A stretch of 64,000 nucleotides of DNA from Acidobacteriota bacterium (GTDB lineage Bacteria > Acidobacteriota > Blastocatellia > RBC074), in contig JADJLO010000041.1 of the NCBI GenBank assembly GCA_016710075.1, positions 186,001-250,000 of the forward strand, in the 5' to 3' direction. The notes beneath the pieces are model-generated. The model made no database searches and was not told the origin of the DNA. It worked only from the letters and a program-made list of their open reading frames with translations. A program made the translations under genes and the position numbers. Shown here one piece after another: positions 57,692-64,000 of this stretch; position 1 is the first letter of the stretch, and the number at the start of each line of letters is the position of its first letter.

Positions 57692-57745
57692 CATTTTTCC
57701 AGATCATTTGCTGGTCAACTCCCGGCTGACCTAATCGTGGACCGT

Positions 57746-57973
57746 TCAACCACGGCCTTCCCAGCCTATCTGTTTGAGTCTGCCGTCAACGACAATGACC
57801 GGCACGGTCGGATCGCCATCGGAATAACCGAACATCTCCCTGCGGTATTCACGGTTATCCTGGGCATTCTTTTCAGTGAAGGGGATCCCGTTATCGTTGT
57901 ACCAGTCTTTAGCCCTGGCACAATACGGGCATCCGGGTTTGGTGAAGATGAGGACATTATCTCTGGGCTCCAT
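57746..57973 (-). CDS. Glutaredoxin family protein
   Basis: 75 residues with the dithiol active site CPYC (IFTKPGCPYCARAKDWYNDN) and the cis-proline/glutathione-binding TVPVIVVDG. Slightly short at the C-terminus for a glutaredoxin. It starts 11 bases after citrate synthase on the same strand and shares its terminator, so the two form an operon. Reduces disulfides or glutathionylated proteins in the cytoplasm, perhaps linking redox state to the TCA-cycle entry step (inferred). Confidence 0.92.
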   Translation of the reverse strand: MEPRDNVLIFTKPGCPYCARAKDWYNDNGIPFTEKNAQDNREYRREMFGYSDGDPTVPVIVVDGRLKQIGWEGRG

Positions 57974-57984
57974 ACGCTGCCTTT

Positions 57985-59133
57985 TTACCTCTGATCGATC
58001 GGAACGTACTTGAGATTCATCTCACCGAGGTATTCGGATCGCGGCCGAATCAGCTTGTTGTTGGCATACTGCTCAAGCACGTGAGCCGTCCACCCGGAGA
58101 TGCGGCTGACGGCGAAAATCGGTGTGTAGAGATCAACTGGAATGCCCAGCATGTAATACGTCGAGGCGGAGTAGAAGTCCACATTCGCTCTGATGGGCTT
58201 ATCCTTCTGGGTCATCTCTCCGACAACGATCTCTTCGATGCGGTGGGAGATATCGAACCACTTCGTATCGCCCTGACGCTTGCCGATCGCTTCAGACATG
58301 CTGCGAAGGTAGGTTGCTCGCGGATCTTCGGTCTTGTAAACGGCATGCCCGATGCCCATGATCTTCTGCCCGGCATCGAGTTTCTTCCGGACAAAGCCGT
58401 CCACATTCTCCATCGAACCGATTTCAAGAAGCATCCGCATGACCTGCTCGTTCGCCCCGCCGTGCAGCGGCCCCGAGAGCGCTCCAATCGCGGAAGTGAT
58501 TGCCGCATAGAGATCCGCCAGCGTTCCGGCAGTCACTCGCGCAGCGAAAGTCGATGCGTTGAACTCATGATCGGCATGGAGAATCAACGCGATATCGAAA
58601 GCTCTTGTCTCGACATCCAGCGGATCCCTTCCGTTAAGCATGTAAAGGAAATTGGCGGCGTGCGAAAGTCCCGGTTTCGGATCGAGCGGTTCTTTGCCGT
58701 TGCGAACCCTGTCGATTGCCGCGACTATGGTGGCGACCTGGGCGGTGAGCCGTATCGCTTTGCGCCTGCAGGCTTCAGGCGAGTTATCGCCGTGATCGGG
58801 GTCGTAGAATGAAAGCGCCGAGACAGCCGTGCGCAGCGCGTCCATCGGCACTGCATCCTTCGGAAAAGCCTTGATCAATCCGATCACCGCGGCCGGAATG
58901 CCGCGATGCGAAACGAGTTCCTGGTTGAGCGCTTCAAGCTCGACTTTGTTCGGCAACCTTCCGTTCCACAGCAGGTAGACAACTTCCTCAAATGTCGAGT
59001 TCTCCGCCAGCTCATGAATATTATAGCCGCCATAAACGAGGATCCCTTTTTCTCCATCGATAAAGCAGATGCTGCTCGGAGCGGCAACGACATCTCGTAA
59101 TCCGGCGCCTTGTGTTGTTGCTGATTTGGTCAT
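57985..59133 (-). CDS. Citrate/2-methylcitrate synthase
   Basis: 382 residues from ATG 59133 (MTKSATTQGAGLRDVVAA; GGATGG seven bases upstream), with TTG 59139 the only upstream alternative. Catalytic histidines in SGPLHGGANEQV and GIGHAVYKTEDPRA, catalytic aspartate in NVDFYSAS; arginine-rich end RISGWTAHVLEQ. Length is that of the short, non-allosteric (type I) class. Condenses acetyl-CoA with oxaloacetate; 2-methylcitrate synthase activity cannot be excluded, though no other prp gene is near. Confidence 0.95.
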   Translation of the reverse strand: MTKSATTQGAGLRDVVAAPSSICFIDGEKGILVYGGYNIHELAENSTFEEVVYLLWNGRLPNKVELEALNQELVSHRGIPAAVIGLIKAFPKDAVPMDALRTAVSALSFYDPDHGDNSPEACRRKAIRLTAQVATIVAAIDRVRNGKEPLDPKPGLSHAANFLYMLNGRDPLDVETRAFDIALILHADHEFNASTFAARVTAGTLADLYAAITSAIGALSGPLHGGANEQVMRMLLEIGSMENVDGFVRKKLDAGQKIMGIGHAVYKTEDPRATYLRSMSEAIGKRQGDTKWFDISHRIEEIVVGEMTQKDKPIRANVDFYSASTYYMLGIPVDLYTPIFAVSRISGWTAHVLEQYANNKLIRPRSEYLGEMNLKYVPIDQR

Positions 59134-59271
59134 GATCAATCCATCCCGGTCTGATTATTCAAATAGATTCAACAAGCCAGTGTAGCAGGCTCCGCCTCAT
59201 CGCATGAGCACGAAACTCAAACAAAAATGATGAAAAACTGTCACGGCAAATGCTCACGCCGAAGACAGCTC

Positions 59272-59502
59272 TCAGGCCTTGGGCTTGGGCGGAGGCAGCA
59301 CGGTTGCAACGACCTGGGATTCAAATCCGCAGCGCGCGTGAGAGCCGTCGCAGAACGGCTTGTTGTTGCTCTGCCCGCAACGACACAGACCAATCACTGT
59401 GCGCCCCGAAAGATCATACTTGTTTCCAGCGGCATCCAGAATTTCGAATTCACCCTCGACCCGCAGGGATCCATTGTTGTTGACTGTTATCTTTGTGGCC
59501 AT
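59272..59502 (-). CDS. CDGSH iron-sulfur domain protein
   Basis: 76 residues. Motif CRCGQSNNKPFCDGSH supplies the three Cys and one His that hold a [2Fe-2S] cluster; the N-terminus (NNNGSLRVEGEFEILDAAGN) is the usual small beta domain. Redox or cluster-transfer role, cytoplasmic. GGAG five bases before ATG. Monocistronic in appearance. Confidence 0.95.
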   Translation of the reverse strand: MATKITVNNNGSLRVEGEFEILDAAGNKYDLSGRTVIGLCRCGQSNNKPFCDGSHARCGFESQVVATVLPPPKPKA

Positions 59503-59582
59503 GATTACTCCAAATAGTTGATTTCAAGCCTGCGCCGTCAACAGCCGCCGGTGTCGAAAAGAACCGGCGGCCCGATGAAATC

Positions 59583-59792
<210 letters not shown>

Positions 59793-59984
59793 AATTCAAA
59801 TACTCCCGCAAAAAATTGAAAATTATTTAAAAATCGAACATCTGTCTTCGCCCGCCGGTCATAGAGATGACCTGGCCGGTCCAAACAAAGAATGGAGTAT
59901 ACACCACGCCCGGAGGATTTTCACAACCCGGAAAGCCAAAAAGAAGTTCAAAGTTTAAACTTAAGGTTTTGGGCTCGCCGGGGT

Positions 59985-61082
59985 TCAATGATTATCTGTG
60001 ACGTTGACCCATCTCTGTTCCAGTTGGGAACGGCGGACGGCATCGATCACCTGCTGGCAATGAAATCCATCCGGGAAAGTGGCGGCGTGAGCGATCTCGG
60101 TTCGGTCTTCACGAAGCGCCTGAATCGTCTCGCGCGCCAGGTGATAGAAGGATCGTGCCCAAATGTTATCAGGCACAACGGCAATCTCTCTGGCACGGTC
60201 GGCAAGCGACATATCTTCGAATTGATGATTGAATCCGGCTGCGCCCAGCAATATCTCATCACCGTCGAGCATGAGGGTGCCTTTGCTTCCGACCGCAGTG
60301 ACCTGATTTTTTCCGCCGCTCACATAGAGAGCGGAGAGCAGGACCATGCCCTGAGGCTGAATGCCGTTTTGAGGAGCGAAGCGGATGAGGAATGAGCAGT
60401 AATCATCCGTCTCATTGGGTTTCATCTCCCCTGTTTTGGGATCCTTACGGTCGGGGACCATGGTGGTAACCGTGCTGCAGACGGCGTCAATTTCGCCAAA
60501 CATCCACCTGATGGCATCGATCGCGTGAGAGCCGAGTGCCCCGAGCAATCCACCGCCGGCGGATTGCTGCGACCACCAGTTCCAGGGCCGTTGAGTCGAG
60601 TGGCGGAACCCGGACGCTACCGTCAGATTTATATGATAGAGATCGCCGAGATATCCTCCATCAACCATCTCCTTCATTCTTCTCCAGGTCGGATTGAACC
60701 GAAGCTCATGATCTATGATTGCCAGTTGAGTCGGCCGGGAGAGAGCGAGTTCCATCATCTCCCTGGCTTCCACTGCATTCATTGCCATCGGTTTTTCGCA
60801 AATGACGTGTTTACCGGATTCGAGTGCGGCCAGTGTCACGGGGTAATGCGTGTGCGGCGGGGTCGAGATGACGACCAGCGAGACTTCATCCAGAGCCAAA
60901 AGATGCTGATAGGTTTCGCAGGCATGCTCAATCTCGAACTCTTCGGCTGTTTTCACGGCGTTTTCATAATTGCCGCTGCAGACCGCGACGAGTTCGGCAC
61001 CCTCGCAGACACGGAATGCCGGCGCCTGCGCGCTTCGCGCAAAGCCTGTGCCGACTAATCCTACTCCAATCTTGTCCTTCAT
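59985..61082 (-). CDS. Gfo/Idh/MocA family oxidoreductase
   Basis: 365 residues. N-terminal Rossmann fold VGLVGTGFARSAQAPAF, the EKP motif (HVICEKPMAMNAVEAREMME) with the conserved lysine, and C-terminal domain residues GGGLLGALGSHAIDAIRWMF including the catalytic-type H in 'GSHAID'. NAD(P)-dependent dehydrogenase of a sugar, inositol or related compound; substrate cannot be told. Single gene. Its upstream region overlaps the 297-bp spacer to the H1-like gene. Confidence 0.93.
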   Translation of the reverse strand: MKDKIGVGLVGTGFARSAQAPAFRVCEGAELVAVCSGNYENAVKTAEEFEIEHACETYQHLLALDEVSLVVISTPPHTHYPVTLAALESGKHVICEKPMAMNAVEAREMMELALSRPTQLAIIDHELRFNPTWRRMKEMVDGGYLGDLYHINLTVASGFRHSTQRPWNWWSQQSAGGGLLGALGSHAIDAIRWMFGEIDAVCSTVTTMVPDRKDPKTGEMKPNETDDYCSFLIRFAPQNGIQPQGMVLLSALYVSGGKNQVTAVGSKGTLMLDGDEILLGAAGFNHQFEDMSLADRAREIAVVPDNIWARSFYHLARETIQALREDRTEIAHAATFPDGFHCQQVIDAVRRSQLEQRWVNVTDNH

Positions 61083-61251
61083 TCTTTATATCACCTGCGT
61101 TATATCACTTGTGGATTAAGAAGCTTAAGATAAAACATTGTAGCATCAGGATCTGGAATTATTGAATCTGAAACTCAAATTTCCAGGATCAAAATCGAGA
61201 TTTCTCGTCCGACCATAAACTCCTTCAATGCAGGCATTCGTCATCGCGGGA

Positions 61252-61280
61252 CTGGCGGCGAATGATCATCGTGCTATAAT
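61252..61280 (+). promoter_or_regulatory. Possible promoter of the acidic/basic protein gene
   Basis: TATAAT at 61275-61280 with a weak CTGGCG 17 bases upstream. It would give an about 93-base leader before ATG 61380. Confidence 0.4.
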
Positions 61281-61379
61281 CCTTTCGTCGATACCCAGAT
61301 ATAACGTTATTCAAGAATAATGAGATCAATCGCTGATCTGAGTTTCCGAAACAGGCGGATCATCAAGGAGGATATATAT

Positions 61380-62144
61380 ATGGGTAAAGAAAAAGGCGTG
61401 AAACCTGTCCCGGGATCTGAAGCATATGGTCAACCGGAACTGCCTTCCGACATTCAAGCTGTATCTGCCGGCGGGAGGACTGATGACGATCTCAGGTTCC
61501 TTCTCCAGTCCGATGACAAAGATCCTGATCCATGGGATTATGACGATTACGGCGACCGTGACTCCGACGACGACGATGATTATCTCGATGACGATGATGA
61601 TTTTGAAGACGAGGACGAAGACCTGCTCGATATCGTTGAGCGTCGGTCATGGTCAAAACCTGAAATGAGCAGAAATCTTTCAGAGAGGGCAGAGGAGGCA
61701 GAGGAGGAATCGGAGGCTCTGGTTCCCGTCGTCTCCGGCGTACCTGCGCTGACTCAAAAAACTGCTGCACCGGTAATCGCGACTCCACCTCCGGTGGTTC
61801 CGGCAGCAAAAGATTCCCAGTCGATTTCGAAACCTGCAAAGATAACGGCCGGTAATTCTATCCGTAAAAAAGCGGTCAAGACCGCAAAGGCCGTTAAAAC
61901 TAAACCGTCAACCCTTAAAGTAGCCAAAGTATCGGCTAGGAAAGTGAGCAAAAAAGTGGCAACTAAAAAAGCAGCAGTCAAAAAGGCAGCACCCAAAGCC
62001 CCTGCCAAAAAAGCAGTGAAGGCGCCGGCGAAGAAGGCTGCAAAACCGGCGAAGAAAGCAGTTAAAAACGTCGTTAAAAAAGTAGCCAAGAAACCTGTTA
62101 AGAAAGCCGCTAAGAAACCGGTCAAAAAGGCTGCCAAAAAGTAG
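61380..62144 (+). CDS. Bipolar acidic/basic protein with histone H1-like Lys/Ala tail
   Basis: 254 residues from ATG 61380, chosen because GGAGG lies eight bases upstream. N-terminal half very acidic (residues about 40-80: WDYDDYGDRDSDDDDDYLDD and more), middle Pro/Val linker, C-terminal about 105 residues made of KKAAK/KKPVKKA repeats as in histone H1-like and AlgP-type proteins. No globular domain is evident. The tail should bind DNA or polyphosphate; the acidic half could neutralise it or bind basic partners. Codon choice in the tail alternates AAA/AAG, so recent slippage is not obvious. Confidence 0.88.
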   Translation: MGKEKGVKPVPGSEAYGQPELPSDIQAVSAGGRTDDDLRFLLQSDDKDPDPWDYDDYGDRDSDDDDDYLDDDDDFEDEDEDLLDIVERRSWSKPEMSRNLSERAEEAEEESEALVPVVSGVPALTQKTAAPVIATPPPVVPAAKDSQSISKPAKITAGNSIRKKAVKTAKAVKTKPSTLKVAKVSARKVSKKVATKKAAVKKAAPKAPAKKAVKAPAKKAAKPAKKAVKNVVKKVAKKPVKKAAKKPVKKAAKK

Positions 62145-62263
62145 TTTCATTTCAGCATCAAAAATAAAGAAGAAGCTAGGCTTTAGCTAAAGCTCTAGCA
62201 AGATGGGTAACTGCCGGGTATCTGGAGGAATTCCTGACGGAACCATTCTCTCGATATCCGGCA

Positions 62264-63304
62264 TCACTTTTTCTGATAAGCCGTTTTTTTAAGATATAGA
62301 TCTGCGGCGAGTTTGATGGCGGCGACCATGCTGGCGTGTTCGGCCCTGCCTTGTCCTGCGATATCGAAGGCGGTTCCATGATCGACGGAGGTGCGAATAA
62401 AGGGCAATCCAAGAGTCACGTTAACGGCATCACCAAAGGACATGCATTTAACCGGTATCAGGCCCTGATCGTGATAGCAGGAGATGACGATATCGAACTC
62501 GCCTCTTGAAGCCCTCAGGAAGACGGTATCACCGGAATGTGGTCCGGAGACATCGATGCCGTCAAAATGGCGGCAAGACTCGATTGCCGGGATCATCTCC
62601 GAGGCCTCTTCAAAACCGAAGAGGGTCCCCTCACCGCCGTGCGGATTGAGAGCCGCAACGGCAATTCTGGGATGTTCGAAGCCATAGACGCGCAGCTCCC
62701 GGTCAACGAGCCGGATCAGCTTTTCGAGCCCCTCCTTCTTGACGTACTCTGAAACCTTATTGAGCGGAACGTGCGTGGTCAGCAGCGAGACGCGTAGATT
62801 GGGCGAGATGAAGGTCATCGCGAACTGGTCGGTATCCGTGAGATGAGCGAGAAACTCGGTGTGTCCCGGGTAGTGATAACCGCCGAGAAAAAGGGATTTC
62901 TTATTGATCGGCGCAGTCGTCATGGCGTCGAGCTGGCCGAACTGGCAGAGTCTCACCGCCGCCTCGATAAACTCACCTGCGGCTTTACCGCAATGAGCGT
63001 CCTCCTTGCCCATTGAGATCGCATTGGGAGGAAGATCGAGGTTATGCAGATTGTAGATTGCGGGGTGATCGAGACCCTCAGGGATGGGGTCTCCTGAATT
63101 GATGACGTCGAAACCGCGCTCGAGTCCGAAGATGCCCGACCAGTATGACAGGTATTGAGCATCGCCGATGAGCACAGGGACGCAGATATCGCGTATCTCT
63201 TCTTCGGCAACAGCCTTGAGCGATACCTCCGGACCGATGCCGGCTGGATCACCAATAGTTATGCCGATACGTGGCTTGTGAGCGGCGACGATCTCTTTTT
63301 CCAA
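62264..63304 (-). CDS. pdxA: 4-hydroxythreonine-4-phosphate dehydrogenase
   Basis: 346 residues. PdxA signatures: GITIGDPAGIGPEVSLKAV, TTAPINKKSLFLGGYHYPGH (zinc His), ALNPHGGEGTLFGFEE, GPHSGDTVFLRA, CYHDQGLIPVKCMSFGDAVN, LPFIRTSVDHGTAFDIAGQG. Oxidises 4-phosphohydroxy-L-threonine in pyridoxal phosphate synthesis. TTG 63304 is used because GGGTGA stands six bases before it and no ATG is available. Downstream of hfq on the same strand (123-bp gap with a hairpin CGGCAGGC...GCCTGCCG at 63364-63389). Confidence 0.96.
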   Translation of the reverse strand: MEKEIVAAHKPRIGITIGDPAGIGPEVSLKAVAEEEIRDICVPVLIGDAQYLSYWSGIFGLERGFDVINSGDPIPEGLDHPAIYNLHNLDLPPNAISMGKEDAHCGKAAGEFIEAAVRLCQFGQLDAMTTAPINKKSLFLGGYHYPGHTEFLAHLTDTDQFAMTFISPNLRVSLLTTHVPLNKVSEYVKKEGLEKLIRLVDRELRVYGFEHPRIAVAALNPHGGEGTLFGFEEASEMIPAIESCRHFDGIDVSGPHSGDTVFLRASRGEFDIVISCYHDQGLIPVKCMSFGDAVNVTLGLPFIRTSVDHGTAFDIAGQGRAEHASMVAAIKLAADLYLKKTAYQKK

Positions 63305-63427
63305 CTATTTCACCCATCAGCCGGTTGCGGTTTCCAGACGCAGGTTGATTGTGCAGGCGCAGGCGGCAGGCCGATAAAACAGCCTGCCGATTGATTGCGC
63401 CGCTTCAGTCAGAAAATCAAAGCCTGC

Positions 63428-63802
63428 CTAATCGTCCTGCTGGCCATCCTGCTGATCTTTATACATGTACTTGATGTTATGCTTCAGGATCAGAAGATTG
63501 GGGCCTTCATCGCGATGCAGCTTGATGCTGTTCTTGTCATACCACTCGATGATGCCGAATATTTTCTCATTGTCCTGAAGGACAATGACCATCGGAGTAT
63601 GAGTATCCATCTGCTTTTTGTAGTAGAAGCTTTCAGCGTTCGTCTGTTCGGGCGGTATCTTCTTTTTAGGCTGTGATGCCTGGTAAGAAGACTGCTGCGA
63701 CGATTGTTGCGGAGGCGGCTCAGGAGCGCGTCTCACCTGTTGAGCGTGCAGTTCCCTCTCTTTTACCTCTGCCAAAGTTGTGCGAATCAATTTTCGGTTC
63801 AC
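63428..63802 (-). CDS. hfq: Hfq-like RNA chaperone with long N-terminal extension
   Basis: 124 residues from GTG 63802 (GGAGG nine bases upstream). The last about 70 residues are a divergent Sm fold: NAESFYYKKQMDTHTPMVIV, KIFGIIEWYDKNSIKLHRDE, and the Sm2 YKH-like motif ILKHNIKYMYK. Before it lies an about 55-residue basic then Gln/Pro/Ser-rich extension (EPPPQQSSQQSSYQASQPKK), absent from enterobacterial Hfq, which instead carries C-terminal tails. Expected to bind sRNA and mRNA. The palindrome CCCTCGAGGG (63815-63824) overlaps the ribosome-binding site. Confidence 0.88.
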   Translation of the reverse strand: MNRKLIRTTLAEVKERELHAQQVRRAPEPPPQQSSQQSSYQASQPKKKIPPEQTNAESFYYKKQMDTHTPMVIVLQDNEKIFGIIEWYDKNSIKLHRDEGPNLLILKHNIKYMYKDQQDGQQDD

Positions 63803-64000
63803 TATATCTTTCCTCCCTCGAGGGATAAAACGTGTTTAACGGACAGTCTGACTTCCTGACCGGGAATAAAGCTTCAGCAATGAGTCGGAGTCAGGTCTTT
63901 TGAACCTGTTTTCAAGCTGGCAACCTGCAAGTTAATTGTGGGCTACAGACTTATCAACCGGCACTCAAACCAGATCTGTCTGGCCTGATTGAGAAAAGGC

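Noticed and set aside
61754..62137. Hydrophobic 127-codon minus-strand frame that looks like a membrane protein
   Set aside because: It is the reverse complement of Lys/Ala repeat codons, which gives Phe/Leu/Ala by composition.
62160..62200. AGCTAGGCTTTAGCTAAAGCTCTAGC as a terminator
   Set aside because: Stem is imperfect, AT-rich and lacks a T-run; left as unassigned spacer.

Overview
The window reads as chromosome of a Gram-negative (diderm) bacterium of moderate GC. Outer-membrane machinery is frequent: an OmpA-like protein, a patatin/Omp85 protein, a BBP2-type porin and an Mla lipid-transport operon. There is also a divergent Hfq, secreted lamin-tail and PQQ-propeller proteins, and many dispersed REP/MITE-like palindromes. 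This mix resembles Acidobacteriota, perhaps Blastocatellia. That is an inference from gene content, not a phylogeny. I saw no rRNA, tRNA, prophage, transposase or CRISPR array.

Layout. 0-5 kb (minus): a membrane-bound NRPS-like synthetase (A-T, six membrane segments, three hexapeptide-type domains; the epsilon-polylysine-synthetase architecture) translationally coupled to a nitroreductase. 5-9.6 kb: marR-pirin, divergent from a sugar-acid dehydratase and a PlsC-like acyltransferase with a large membrane tail. 9.6-17.6 kb (minus): lipoamide dehydrogenase, a 2-oxoacid dehydrogenase E2, lipB, a DAACS transporter, lipA, a ferredoxin and a PQQ-propeller protein, i.e. a lipoate synthesis and use cluster. 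18-32 kb: an orphan membrane protein, purEK, gntR-slipin, a lamin-tail protein, a BON protein, a TIG/NHL propeller, larE, glutamate dehydrogenase, and a patatin-Omp85 protein. 32.5-36.7 kb: the OmpA-like protein, an Agl23-like membrane protein and a rhodanese.

36.6-48.7 kb (minus) is an extended Kdp potassium-uptake locus. It holds a KdpD C-terminal-type kinase and kdpE, a small membrane protein, a BBP2 porin, a 28-residue membrane peptide, kdpF, kdpA, kdpB, kdpC, a KdpD N-terminal half, and a HAMP/PAS kinase whose H-box histidine is replaced by phenylalanine. 48.7-51.5 kb is mlaEFD. Further right are a tail-specific protease, a tetR with its likely target, an SSS symporter with a P1 peptidase, citrate synthase with glutaredoxin, a CDGSH protein, a Gfo/Idh/MocA oxidoreductase, an acidic/basic H1-like protein, pdxA and hfq.

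A technical caveat runs through the window. At least eleven places show a conserved protein continuing in another frame after a one-base indel, often at a homopolymer. Affected genes are the nitroreductase, the NRPS (twice), the DAACS transporter, E2, purK, the lamin-tail protein (twice), glutamate dehydrogenase, the OmpA-like protein and kdpC. This density looks like sequencing or assembly error rather than gene decay, so these genes are reported as single genes with the frameshift position given.
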